Assembly: GCA_002105175.1 (NCBI GenBank)
Contig: MCGE01000004.1
Span: 1,426,001 to 1,490,000 of the forward strand
Source: Absidia repens
Lineage: Eukaryota; Mucoromycota; Mucoromycetes; Mucorales; Cunninghamellaceae
Length of the DNA: 64,000 nt
Reading direction: 5' to 3'
In this document: piece by piece, positions 24,030-35,464 of the stretch
How positions within the stretch are numbered: the stretch's first letter is position 1
Layout of the letters: each line of letters opens with the position of its first letter
Notes under the pieces: generated by a model
Seen by the model: the letters and a program-made list of their open reading frames with translations, nothing else
What the model was told of the DNA's origin: nothing
Database searches by the model: none
Translations under genes and position numbers: made by a program

Positions 24030-24864
24030 TTCTCTTCCTTCCCCCCCCCTTTATATTCTACATCGTCCCATAGTCTGTTAGTATCATTTATCATTACTAC
24101 CAATACATAGAATTACCCCTCCTCCCGTTTTTTATTCTTACAATATTACAATAAAAGATACTATTTGAATTCACATCCATTTTTTTATTATTGTCATGAA
24201 TAGTTTCTTTGTATATTGTGTATGGGATGCACCCTCTTTTTTTTTCTTTTTTTTTCTTTTGTCTTCATATTTAATATGATAAATGGTTCAGAGTGATATG
24301 CTACAGTTTGAGGCAAACTATGCATCCCTCAAATTATACCTTGTTTTTGTGATATCATATATTCTTGCCTACTTTGACACACACTCTCATAATTCTGTTA
24401 TATTTTTTATATCCATGTGTGGGTATATGAATTCAAAATGACAATTAAACATATGAGAGAGAGACTAATGGTACAACGATAAGATATATTTTATTCCGAT
24501 ATAGGTATACGTAAATTATGACGACTAACACCAACATTATCTAATGACAGCATCATGGCACCTAAATTTAGATGAGACTATTATTATAGGATTAGTATAT
24601 ATAGTGCATGATATATTTGTGGAGGGGGAGAGATGTTGATATGACGAAGATAGAAAAGTATGCTGTGGATATTGGCGACTATGAAACGAAGAGGCTGCCA
24701 TCATACCGTCACTATTAAACAATGGTGGTAGTATCATTAGAAGAGTATTATTTTTCATTATTTTGGTGATTATTCGTAGTGTTGGTGTCGTGAACAAGAC
24801 GAGAAGCAAAGAAAAATAAAAGGCCTGACCTTCCTTTTCTGTTTCCACCAGCGTCAAAAAAGAA

Positions 24865-25520
24865 AAAAAAGGCAATTCAAATCCCGCCCACGTGAATATG
24901 TACTTTCCCCAGTTTTTATTTTTTCGCGCTCTTCCTTTTTTTTTCTTTCTTTTTTTTTTTTTTTTTTTTCTTCCCCATTCAACTTCCATTAAGTTATGGT
25001 GATCTTAATTTAGTGTCAGGACTAGCTTAGAAGGGTTTTTTTATCAGGGATTACAAGATGCATGAGGAAACCCTTTCATTTTGGATTCAGGATTTTGGAA
25101 CACCCATTAGTTGGCTTATTATAGTCTTCATTAGCTTAGTTTTGTTTTCAGTTAGTCCATAGTTTGTATCTATATCTGAATAAAATATGTCTCTTTTTAC
25201 TTCGCTTCAATGAAAATGTCCCATTAGTCTTGTTCAAGTCTCGTACCAGAGATCCCGTTTACCACCATCACCCCTTTGATTAGTATTGACAGTTGCTGGA
25301 ATTGGAATAACAGTCGTTTTTGTTTTTCATATATTCTTTATATACAGTCTACTACATCCGACTCTGAAATTATCCATCCAGACTAGCGTTAACCATTTTT
25401 CAAATATCACCTTAGTCTCCCTCATGCTCCCTCCAATATATCCATCCATTAAATCACTTGGTATTATAAACCTCTCGACTCCAGTTTAGTATCTGCCAAT
25501 ATCCTGAAATAAACTATGAC
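24865..25520 (+). repeat. Dispersed repeat R1, copy D
   Basis: Forward copy beginning at ATTCAAATCCCGCCCACGTG (CACGTG at 24889-24894). It then has the pyrimidine tract, CCATTCAACTTCC, GTGTCAGGACTAG and GGGATTACAAGATGCATG (25047-25064). These are followed by TTCATTAGCTTAG, TCTGAATAAAATATGTCTC, TTCAATGAAAATGTCCCATT and, at the right, AGTTTAGTATCTGCCAAT, which is the complement of sequence in copies B and G. It may extend to about 25740. Confidence 0.75.
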
Positions 25521-26094
25521 TTTTTATTAAATTCCCAGATGGTTAAATGTGTTGGTTCATATTCATATATCAAAGAGAGAGGAGATATAGCTTATCTAAA
25601 ATCTTGGTGTAAGATGAAGCTTTATGACTATGAAATATCCATCCATTCCTCCACACATATCACCGTATCAATGTCACCGGTGCTTTTTTTATTCCTTTTT
25701 CTGCACCATAGCCAACACTTTTTCTGATAATGTAATTGACATATACTATCCCACTATTGCGATTATATATAGTGTGAAATGCAGAAGGAAAGTACTCTAT
25801 ACTGGCATTCTGACTTCTGACGTTGTGATATCGGTCAATGACATTTCTCCCTTAGAGTAACCAGACTTTAATCCCGCCTCAGAATAATTAACGTTAATGC
25901 TAGCCCCACTACTGCTACCCAATATCATCGCCACAGTGCAAAATGTAAACGAGACAAACAACAAAATATTCTGTAGTGGCTTTTTTCACACAAACACATG
26001 TCCCTTTTCTTACACAGAAATACACACACAAACCCCGGATTTTACTTGCATATAGATAATGCCCAGTCAACGAGACAATGAAAGACGTAAAAGA

Positions 26095-26345
26095 GATTGA
26101 TAATAAAAATACACGACATGTTTAATTCCAAGATATATACAATATAAACCATAAAATTTAACACAAAGCTAAGCTAATGACACTCTTCTAAAGTGAAGGC
26201 TAATCTAGTGGAGGTTGGAAATCAGGAATCTAAAATGAAAGGGTTTCCCCATGATGTTCGGTTTGCATATTTGAACATGCCCCTAATTCAAGTTCTAACA
26301 CTAATCCTAGATCACTAGTACCCCTATGAGCCATTCCATCATATC
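26095..26345 (-). repeat. Dispersed repeat R1, partial copy F
   Basis: Shares AAGCTAAGCTAATGA, ATCTAAAATGAAAGGGTTTC and the CTAACACTAATC block with copies B, C and G. The central GGGATTACAAG part is disrupted after CCCCATG, so this is a decayed or rearranged fragment. Confidence 0.6.
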
Positions 26346-26360
26346 GTTCAGACTTCCAAA

Positions 26361-26500
26361 AAAAGAAAAAAAATCCTGAAGAAAAAAAAAAATCCTGAAG
26401 AAAAAAAAAATCCTGAAGAAAAAAAAAATCCTGAAGAAAAAAAAAATCCTGAAGAAAAAAAAAATCCTGAAGAAAAAAAAATCCTGAAGAAAAAAAAAAA
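26361..26500. repeat. A-rich 18-bp minisatellite
   Basis: Seven copies of AAATCCTGAAGAAAAAA-like units, with TCCTGAAG spaced 17-19 bp apart from 26374 to 26482. The complement reads as a run of FFSSG repeats, but this is a by-product of the tandem array. Confidence 0.9.
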
Positions 26501-26559
26501 AATCAGAAAATCATGTGTTCGGAGCCCAAATAGTTTTTTTTTTTTTTTACACGCTCCAT

Positions 26560-26890
26560 GATTTGACATGGCGAAAGGAATATCAAATCGACGAACGATG
26601 AGAACGATGGTTGAGTCCCAAGGAGCTGCCCACCATGTTGCGAAATGGCGGAGGCTTATGTATAATCCCTTCCCTAATTTTTTTTTACCCACAAAAAAAA
26701 AATACCCATTGACGACAGTTGGGCTTCAAAAGGTCTCCCACCATAGTGTAAAATGACAGAGGCTTTAATCCCTTCTCATCAAACCCACTCTTCAATTAAA
26801 AAAAAAAAATTCTGATACCCAGTAAATCGATACATTTCCAAGAGCCCCGGCGGAGCTCCAGAGCGTTTATATTGCGTCTCTTTTGTGAAT
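26560..26890 (+). repeat. Dispersed repeat R2, copy B
   Basis: Contains the R2 blocks GCTGCCCACCAT, CATCAAACCCACT, TGATACCCA, a GC-rich palindrome-like element (GCCCCGGCGGAGCTC) and CCAGAGCGTTTAT, in the same order as 4900-5080. Its left part is internally duplicated: the CCCACCAT...AAATG...GAGGCTT...CCCTTC series occurs twice, near 26625 and 26735. Confidence 0.55.
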
Positions 26891-27124
26891 GTTCTATCAA
26901 ATTTGATCACACCGCATTGACACTGGCATATCTACAAAGAGTAGTGGGAGTACCTTGAGCCTTACCTACATATCAACGTCAAAACGGAACAATATCATAT
27001 ATAATCATTTCGATCAAGTTGAAATAAAAGGGAGGACAAGAAGTAACGTTTATTATTTTGTAGTATAAAAATAGAATAACAATATAATCAAAACCAACTA
27101 ATAAATCTACTAAGACTACTACTA

Positions 27125-27833
27125 CTACAAGTTCAATATTCTACGGACAAAAGATTCTTTCTTCAATTTGGCCAATGCTGGATTTGTTTCCTTGAACCCA
27201 AGTTGAGGACGCAACATGACAGTGAATGCTGAAACTAAAAATAATAATAAAATATAATATAGGTATTTGATTTAGCTTGGATTCTAGAATACAGAATCTA
27301 TTGTTTTTTTGTTTTTTTTTGTTTTTTTTTTTTTCTTTGGTTCAGGCCTACCTATATGTTGTTTTCGTTCTTGTTTACAAGCGGAAGGCGAATATTTGAT
27401 AGCATCGTTAAGGAAGCTTATGATATACAGAAGCACGTTGAGGTGAAGAGGGGGAAGATCGTCTTTCAGCTATAAGCATTCAATATAACATGATATGATC
27501 GTCAATGACGAGGTTGCTATGCGTACACATTCCCTTTTTTTTTTTTTTCCTAATCAGTCTTACCAGCTTGACGTGTTCATCAGAGTCGGATGCCGCCAGG
27601 GCACGACTATAATGGGAAGTTGGAATCACTGGTTCAGGCAGGCATTCCAAAAAAGCTAGTAGCACATCAATCATGGAGTTGGCACCTACAGAGTCATTAT
27701 GGCCCTTTTTTGTTTCCTGATCATCCGTCGTATCACCGAGAAGAATAGAAGTATCAAACGAGTCACCTGAATCCAGACATTTTCGAATATAATCTGATAC
27801 CACACGATCCCCATGATCTAAGAATAAAGTATC

Positions 27834-27880
<47 letters not shown>

Positions 27881-30800
27881 AAGATTGTATTAGTTTGACC
27901 GAATTGAATTAATGATAACTAATGATTCACACTTCATTACCATAGAAAGCATATTTTTGTTCCAAAGGAAGGTTAGGATCCGCCATAATTCTTTAGGAAG
28001 ATTTGCTTGCTGATGCCCTTGACCACCATTGACCGAATTGGATGTTGGTGATTTGTTGTTGGCATCGCTGCGTCGTAAGGTACCATCTAAAGCATTGGAT
28101 GAGCCCACCATTTCTTGAATCGGAATCGTCATTTGAGCCAGACTATCCAAAGGTACACCAAAGCATGTAGGAATATATTTGCCAGAGATAACAATAAAAA
28201 AGTCTTTGCCATTTTCCAAACGAAGCACTAGGATGTCATTGATTTCTTGTTTCCTTTCATTGAATGGCGCAGAAATGGAGGCATCAATCATGACTTCAAA
28301 TTGAATCACTGTTTTTTCACCAGGACCTAAGATGCCTTGTTCTGGTGTTACTTGCAACCACGCCGGGAAGACTTGGCTTTCATCCATCTTGGGGATAAAT
28401 CGGAACGGCGCCACCACTTGTCCAGTATTTTCAAGAACCACCGTCTTCTCTTTGTATTCCATGAATTGTACATCTCCAAATTCAATAAATGATGTTGATA
28501 TTTGTCCCTTTGTCAAATTGTCCTTCGTTTCAATAAGTTGTCTGACTAAGTTTTGTCGAGTACTAATTTGTTTTTGTTCATCAATATGTCGAGTCTAAAA
28601 AAGGTAAACCGCAAATATGAATACCGTTTTAAAAATGACAGAAGTTTTCACCATCCATCCTTGAAGATGACACTTACTTTTGCTTCAAATAGCGCTTGTA
28701 CAGGTTTGTGATCACTGAGCATCATTTCCATGCAGTTGCTATACGATAATAGTTTCAACATGGACTTGTTTTGTTCTCCAAACTTCTTCCAAAGTACACG
28801 ATCTGTCCAAGACGGGGCACGGCGTTTCGCACTAGTAAAGAAAAACAATGAGATAGTAAAATTAGGATGGATGAATCTTTTAATTGCTCTTCTAAAATTT
28901 ACCTTGTATCATATTGGTTTGTGCCTGGATCATATTTGTATGTTGGAGAAAACTGAATAGACCCTTCATCAAACATAGGGAAAGTCCTTCCAGCCTGTCG
29001 TTCAATAGATAACTAAGACAGCAATAGCAATAAGTCATTGAATAAATGTCATTCATCTGTTCCTCCTATTTTGATTGCCTTTTCATTATATATATTACCT
29101 GATCATAATCCAATAACTCCTGTTGCTTATTTTGATTCAATTTCGCCTTGATATCAGGTTCAGCCATATTAACACGGTAGTTGAGATCACCCATCCAAAT
29201 TACATGACTAGTAAACAATTACGTAAGAAAAAGAGAATTTATAAATAATTGTTTGTTTTTTCTATTATTATTGTATTCACACTTACTCAGCATGGAAGAT
29301 TGATGCTTGTGTTGTCCAGTCATAAACACCACCTTTGTGTTCGATGTAAGCAACACCTTCATCGCCACCACTGTTCCAAGAGTGAGATACATAACCCGTG
29401 AGCTTGTCCGATCGTTGAGTGAAGACCAACCGTTTAGCAATTTCAGTGAAGTCCTGATTTCGCCGTTCAGAATTGGCAACAAATGCAGCGAGATGACTAG
29501 TCACAAAACAAAAGTACGAGTCGTGGAATCGGAATCGCACAGCGCAACCGCCTTTATTGCCCATCATGTTCATTAATCCAACACCGCAGTTTCGAGTTTC
29601 AATTTCAGATATGTATTGTTGATGATCTATTTTGGCAATGACTATAATCAACATGGTGACCAATTGCAAGGAAGCTACCTGTTATAGAGATAGATGACAA
29701 AATAATAAATATACGGTTAAAACACCCAAATTTTTATATTTTCTAGTTAACTTGCCTTGTGGTAAACTTGCTTTTTTTGCCCTAAGCCATTCAACACAGC
29801 TTGCACCCAAGTGTTTTCTTTGGTGGGATCATGATACAAATATGCTTCTGTGTTGGTTTCCATTTCTTGCAATCTAGTTGGGAATTAAAAATAATATTGT
29901 GGTATAAATTGACAAAGTCACCGGTACCTTTGCTTTCTTTTCGTCTTATTTCTTACCCAATAACATAAAAGTCAGGTTCAATGCTATGCCCATCGTCATC
30001 TTTTGAAGCACCCAATAGCCACGTGGATAAGGACTCGGTAGGCAGACTTCCATGGACGTTCCAAGTTCCAACAAAGATACTATACAAGTCAAAAAAAAAA
30101 AAATAAGTATACAATCAATCACTGCCTCCCTTTCTTTTGAGTCACTTGCTTAGTGTTTTCCCATTCCACAAAAGAGTCTTCTTGATCTTTCATTCTCGCA
30201 TTAACCCAATGTTCCTTGGCATTCCTTGATTCCACGGATCGCTTTCTAATTGACGGGGAAGCAGTCATCGTACGTCGTAGTTGTATATTGGCAATGGTTT
30301 GAGCTCGCTGAAGAGGCAATACGTGAGATATGGCACTAGTTTCAGATTTTCCAGAGGAAGTTTTCGCAATCAATGACTGCGATGTTTGCTGTCGGCTGGG
30401 TTTTCCTAAATACAAGGGTCAGTCTTAACGGAACGATCAACACTAATGTATATACTGTCCTTACCTTTCATATTCACATAGCTACTGGTCCATTGACAGT
30501 TGATTCGAGAGTCTAATTAAATAAAGAAACTTGTTTATAATTATAATATAAATATTCAGTATTCACCATGGTGATTTTACCAGTTGCAGAACTAATTGAA
30601 GCCCGGAGTTTCAACAAAAAAGAGGACATTTCATCCTTGTCAGGGAAGATAGCGTGGATAAGCTGAAGTTGGTGGGATATAGTGACCAAGAGATCTAATA
30701 TAGGATAATTTCACACCGAAGTGAAAATTAAGCACGTGGAAACCGAGAGAATTGGGGGTGTTTCTATTCTTACCTGGTTGAACCTTTCTGTTGTTGGTTT

Positions 30801-31265
30801 GACTAGCTTGAGCAATATCCACTTTTGTGTCTTGAGTAACAGGCACGATTTCAACGGGTATCAAAGACACTTGCTTTTCAAACAAGATGACACTATAAAA
30901 ATAAAGGGTGTGTGTTGATATGTGAAGATGGCACAAAAGAATTGGAGCTATTCATCATCCGCTTTTAATACTTACCATGTTTCCACCATAGCTGACTTAG
31001 TAGTTTGAGTGTTTTCCATATGCTTCACAATAGCCAGATAATGTTCTTGGGGTTCTTGTTGCCGGTTGCTACCTTCATTCAAAAAGACGCGCACACAGTG
31101 TGAATAAAAGTTAAGGATAAGTTAGACATATTAATAAAACACAAGGGACTAACTGTAAGCTTCAATAAATATAGTAATAAAAAAGGATATGATATCAAGT
31201 GTGTCATCAGCATTCAGTATAGCGTTGACTTGTTTTGAATAGTCTTGTTTATTTGGTATAGCCAT
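27125..31265 (-). CDS. OCRL/INPP5B-like inositol polyphosphate 5-phosphatase
   Basis: Predicted to remove the 5-phosphate of PI(4,5)P2 and related lipids on endosomal or Golgi membranes. About fifteen short exons. The order is as in animal OCRL and INPP5B. An N-terminal PH-like region starts MAIPNKQDYSKQVNAIL and includes VILFEKQVSLIPVEIVP, followed by a basic linker. The 5-phosphatase domain has FVGTWNVHGSLP, LMNMMGNKGGCAVRF, SHLAAF, GDLNYRV and APSWTDRVLW, which are the metal and phosphate-binding motifs. An ASH domain follows (GDVQFMEYKEKTVVLENTG), then a C-terminal RhoGAP-like domain (LPKELWRILTFLWNK, LECLPEPVIP). That domain lacks the G-x-x-R arginine-finger loop, as in OCRL, so it probably binds rather than activates GTPases. 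One intron has 41 T directly before its acceptor. It shares a 217 bp divergent promoter with the ARP9-like gene. Confidence 0.92.
27836..27876. repeat. Homopolymer A tract (41 bases) in OCRL-like intron
   Basis: Uninterrupted A run on this strand. In the transcript it becomes U(41) followed at once by AG and the exon GATACTTTATTC, so it is the polypyrimidine tract of that 3' splice site. Confidence 0.9.
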
Positions 31266-31358
31266 CAACGAGTGAGAGAAAAAGAAAGGTGACAATAAGA
31301 AATTATGAGTTAAGCAGCTTGAATGAGAAAAAAAAGGTGGCAATGAAATTATGAACTA

Positions 31359-31372
31359 GGCGGTAATTGAAA
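31359..31372. promoter_or_regulatory. GGCGGTAATTGAAA element in OCRL/ARP9 divergent promoter
   Basis: Fourteen bases identical to 22650-22663, lying 94 bp from the OCRL-like start and 111 bp from the ARP9-like start, near the middle of a 217 bp divergent spacer. It is followed by CGCCGCC, a second GC block in inverted sense. Function is inferred. Confidence 0.45.
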
Positions 31373-31482
31373 CGCCGCCTGTGGCTGCTGGTAAAAAGCT
31401 CGCGTCTGATGAACATTTTTCCTCTTTTTTTTTTTTTTCCTCCACCACGCTTCCCCTATTAGAAAATTATTATCTATTGAAT

Positions 31483-33136
31483 ATGTCTTTGACTTTGAAA
31501 GAAGACAACTTTGTTGTCATTGATATTGGCTCTTATATTACGAAGGCTGGTGTTGGGACTCAAGATACAAATAAACCTCCTTCTGTGGTATGAAAAAATA
31601 AAGGTTTTCTTCAGAGTATTTTGTGTACTGACTTTTTTTCCCTTTACTATATTACTATTATTATTAGTTTGTTCATATGGCTGAGTACAACAATCCTATT
31701 CAAAACAACTGTGTACAGTCTTTGCCCGATTTGACAGCTTCTTGGTATGATTTTGCTTATTTAATTAATTGACCTACGTGTATCATCGGACTAATGATTA
31801 TTATTTGGATATTAGGAACCACATCTTATTTAAAGAACTTGGGATCAAAAAAGCTCGCAATGAACATCCTGTACTCTTCACTGTCCCTGTACACTGGAAC
31901 AAACTGGAGCTGGAACGATTAACACAAGAGGCTTTTGAATTTTTGAATGTACCTGGACTTTATATTGCACCTCAACCTTTACTGGCACTGTATGGATGTG
32001 GAGCTGTGACAGGTCTAGTCGTTGATATTGGGCACAATACTACAGGTAAAATAAATAAAAAAAAGCATTGCATAATTTGGCAAGTGATATTGAATATAGG
32101 ATACTGACTTTTTTCTCCTTGTATCAGACATCAACGTTATCGTGGATAGTCTTGTCCAACCCTATTCCAATCAAACTGTCAACGTGGGTGGCAAACATCT
32201 CAACCATTACTTGCTCTCTTTATTACAACAGGACGAAAATTTGGTACAGCAATGCCGACAAGTGGGGGTGGATCTAGACGAAGCCTTTGCCCAATTTATT
32301 CGTGAACGACCAGATACATGCCATGTAGCGGTGGGGTACGAATTACAAGAAACCTCTAGTACAACAGAAGACATATCTCTGGTAGGCGGGGTACCTGCTC
32401 AAGATGAGGAAATTGTGGACAACGAAGCTCAGGTGGATGAAGATGATGAACCAAAGGACATTCCTGAAAACATTGATATTGAATACCAAGGACACAAGGT
32501 AGGCTGGGTAGACTGGGTAGATTTGGGAAGGGAAGCGCGGTGCGGTGTGCGGTGTTAAAGCAAATACTTTGTTTTAACATATGAAATGGGCAATCTTCTA
32601 ATTCATTATCGTTATTTGATTAGTTTACCATTGGGGCTTATCGACACAAAGTATACGATCCACTATTCGACCCTACCATTATCAATGTAGACACACCATC
32701 ATTACCCAATACCATGCTTTTGGCAGTGCAGAATTGTGAACCACCTGAAATTCGACCAAAGCTCTGGGAAAGCATCGTTTTAACGGGAGGATGTGGACAA
32801 ATGCGTGGATTACAAAAACGTGTGAAATCGGAAATCGGACGACTACTATCGATATCTGAAAACGCAGGCGATATTCAAACTCGTTTGGTAGGATTTTTGA
32901 AGATTCCTGCGTACTTTACTGTGCTCAAAAACAAAGAATATCAACAGTACTCGACATGGTTAGGCGGTGAAATTGTGGCAAAGGTAAATGTTGATATTGA
33001 CGGATGATATTTTTGATTCTGACTTATATTATTCATATGTATTTTATAGCTCGTCTTTACTGATGCCAAAAACCATATCAGCAAAGTGGACTACAATGAA
33101 CATGGTCCGTCTGTCTGCCATACAAAAAGCTATTAG
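31483..33136 (+). CDS. Actin-related protein, ARP9-like
   Basis: Six exons (31483-31587, 31668-31744, 31816-32045, 32128-32498, 32624-32983, 33050-33136) give 409 residues of actin fold. The nucleotide-binding motifs are altered versions of actin's: NFVVIDIGSYITKAGVG (phosphate 1), VTGLVVDIGHNTTDINVIVDS (phosphate 2) and ESIVLTGGCGQMRGLQKR (adenosine). The C-terminus reads STWLGGEIVAKLVFTDAKN, then EHGPSVCHTKSY. An acidic insert (DEEIVDNEAQVDEDDEPKD) lies near residues 235-260. The N-terminus and the insert suggest the fungal ARP9 class, a subunit of SWI/SNF and RSC remodellers. A dynactin ARP10/11 is the main alternative. Actin fold certain, class moderately likely. Confidence 0.75.
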
Positions 33137-34570
33137 GCTGGGATTTAGTATTACTACCAGTATTTGCGTTAGTGTTAGTGTTAGTGTTAGCGTTAGTGTT
33201 AGTGTTAGTATTAGTATCCTCATCTTGCCCTATCCTTTGCCATTATTTTGTCTCCCACAAATAAAAACCTCATATATATACATTTTGATCCGTTTTAGTT
33301 TTATATTTACTTGTATGTGTCTATGCATGTCGGCACAGGATGTGTGGATGTATATGGGAAAGAACTCAGAAACCTGGTCAGAAGCAAAAACAAAGTCGAT
33401 TGTTAGGCATCTATACCGAAAAATCATGATCAGTGGAAAGGGAACTGGGCTTGACAACAGCGATGATGTAAAAGCGGTTCCTCTTTGTAGTTGTACCTGT
33501 GTCGTTTCTTTGTACAGTATAGTGTATGACAAAAAAAAATGAGATCCAGAAAAGATATTTTTTCATTATTTATAAACGCCGCTCGGTACCTTTTTTTGAC
33601 AGGTCGCCGTTATTTAAAAAACCACCACAACTTTGATTTATAGGAAAGGATAAACCTTGAAACTATACAATACCCAAATCTAATACAATAAGTGAAACTG
33701 TTTATTATAAAAATGACGACAGTCCGGTGTGGGACAAGTGTTTGGCGTGATGTCACATGTCGTTTTCAAACAAAGCTTATTAGTGGCAATCAATCAAGCC
33801 ATTCACTTTGGCATTATCTTTTGGAGCACTGTACGCCATTGATTTTTTTTTTTAATTTTGACATACATACCTATGATGCTGTCAATTCAGGCGTCTTTTT
33901 TTTTTCTTTATTTCTGAGCGAATACCTACTGATTTAAATCATAGTATCAGAAACATCAGGAATATGGAGAGTATCCTTATTTGTTATAAAAAAAAAACGA
34001 GACCCCATTATTTGCGGACTATTTTTTTTTTTTTTTTTTTTTTACTTTCGCCATTCTGAAGACCCTTAGAAATGAGCAACATCTAAATCAATATTGTAAG
34101 AAAATGTACCATTCATTGGCAGCTCAAAGCCCACGAGACCAAAATAAGAAACTTGATTGGTTGCACTCATCGCTTTCACCTTTGGTACCACGAAAAAAGA
34201 CACAAAAAAAACGAAATCGCTAACTTTTCCAGCTGGAATTTTTTATTTCAATTTTCTCTCAGGTACATAGCATCATATCGTTATTTTATTGATGACATGT
34301 CAATGATAATAAAAATAAAAAATAAAAAGGAGAAGGTCAAATAGGGAATTTTGGCTCTTACGAAATAGATGGGTGGCCCAAACGCACACTAGTGCTAAGC
34401 GTAACCGGATTTTCAATTTCACAAAAAAGGTTGGTTGCACAGATGCCATGTTAGATTTCGGATTTGAAGGCTCTTTAAAGCTGGTCCCTTTTTTTTTTTT
34501 TTTTTTTCTCTCTCTCTCTCTCTCTCTCTCCCTTTATTCGTAAAAAACCGAAAAAAAAAATACCATCATC
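33137..34570. other. Intergenic, no confident gene
   Basis: Contains the 3' UTR of the ARP9-like gene with a GTTAGT hexamer array, then AT-rich sequence with T runs at 34022-34043 and 34489-34507 and a TC repeat just before the MYND gene. Two short frames start with ATG: 33713-33937 (+) and 34066-34170 (-, 34 codons, MSATNQVSYFGLVGFELP). Neither has a recognised family or splice partner, so I leave them uncalled. Confidence 0.45.
33168..33215. repeat. GTTAGT hexamer tandem array
   Basis: Eight consecutive 6-bp units (six GTTAGT, one GTTAGC, one ATTAGT), starting 32 bp after the ARP9-like stop codon, so probably in its 3' UTR. Confidence 0.9.
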
Positions 34571-35464
34571 ATGCCATCAACATTGTTATTTTCCAACAAC
34601 ATTTCAGCAGCAAAAGAGGAAACCAACAACATACCGACAATTGGGTATTCTCGCTCATCATCATCGTCTACTTGCATTGGCGACCAATCATCATGGATCA
34701 ATTTCTTATCATCTGCCATTGGTTTCGGAAAACAAAGAAAGCATGGTGAAAAGGGGTGTCATAATTGTGATATGGTAGCTTCGTATTATTTGCAATTACT
34801 CGAAGAGTCACAGCGACACGAAATGAATGATTTGGTGGTTGAACTTGTGTGGCAAATGACAAAACTGCTTTTGGAACATATGGAAACAAGACTATATCAT
34901 CAACTGGAGTTTTTTGACGTCATGGCAAGGCAATTATATCAATATTGTAAACGACTCAAGGAAGATCAAGCAGAAGGTGAACTCGAAAACGCAATAAGAA
35001 TCACCATCTATCACTGCCGTGCAACCATTTATCAACATGACGGAGGAATGGATGATCTGATCAGGGCCAGATTATATTTTCAGAAGTGCTTGTGTCTGCC
35101 TACAAATTTTGAAGCTCAGCAATCCTTGCAAAAAACCGCCTCTGCTTTTATATCCCAACACCCTTTAGTTGTATACACCCCATCTTCCATTCATAGTAGC
35201 AATAGCAGTAGTATTAATTCCAATAATGAATCTTCTTATTTTAGTCTTCCTCCCCCACTCCAATCCCCTTCTTCAATCATATCTACTCCCTCTTCTTCTT
35301 CAGTATCATCTACTTCATCGGCTCCGCTTATCACTCCCTGTAGTCATTGCGGAGTGCAGAAAAAAGCTATGCCTGTATGTGCCAAATGCAAAGCCCAACG
35401 TTATTGTACCATCAAATGCATGAAGGAACATCAATCTACTCACATGCTAGTTTGCCGAAAGTGA
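34571..35464 (+). CDS. MYND-type zinc-finger protein
   Basis: Intronless gene of 297 residues. The MYND finger lies at the very C-terminus, with ligands C257, C260, C270, C273, C279, C283, H291 and C295 (CSHCGVQKKAMPVCAKC, then YCTIKCMKEHQ). MYND fingers bind proline-rich peptides in partner proteins. The middle (about residues 60-205) is predicted helical, with LVVELVWQMTKLLLEHMETR, and may form a helical-repeat or TPR-like bundle (RARLYFQKCLCLPTNFEAQQ). Between the two is a Ser/Pro/Asn-rich linker. No catalytic domain such as SET is present. The start ATG follows a T/C-rich promoter; I know no named orthologue. Confidence 0.85.
   Translation: MPSTLLFSNNISAAKEETNNIPTIGYSRSSSSSTCIGDQSSWINFLSSAIGFGKQRKHGEKGCHNCDMVASYYLQLLEESQRHEMNDLVVELVWQMTKLLLEHMETRLYHQLEFFDVMARQLYQYCKRLKEDQAEGELENAIRITIYHCRATIYQHDGGMDDLIRARLYFQKCLCLPTNFEAQQSLQKTASAFISQHPLVVYTPSSIHSSNSSSINSNNESSYFSLPPPLQSPSSIISTPSSSSVSSTSSAPLITPCSHCGVQKKAMPVCAKCKAQRYCTIKCMKEHQSTHMLVCRK

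Larger units (their letters stand above)
24030..27124. other. Intergenic repeat-rich region, no gene seen
   Basis: A 3.1 kb spacer containing R1 copy D (+), a partial R1 copy F (-), an A-rich 18-bp minisatellite and an R2 copy. The open frames at 24.5-25.0 kb and 26.3-26.7 kb come from purine and T tracts within these repeats. The last part is the 3' UTR of the OCRL-like gene. Confidence 0.6.

Noticed and set aside
26348..26692. Minus-strand frame with repeated FFSSG units
   Set aside because: It is the translation of the 18-bp A-rich minisatellite, not a protein.
33713..33937. Plus-strand ATG frame MTTVRCGTSVWRDVTCRF
   Set aside because: The first 40 residues look plausible, but the rest is Phe-rich from T runs and no splice site rescues it.
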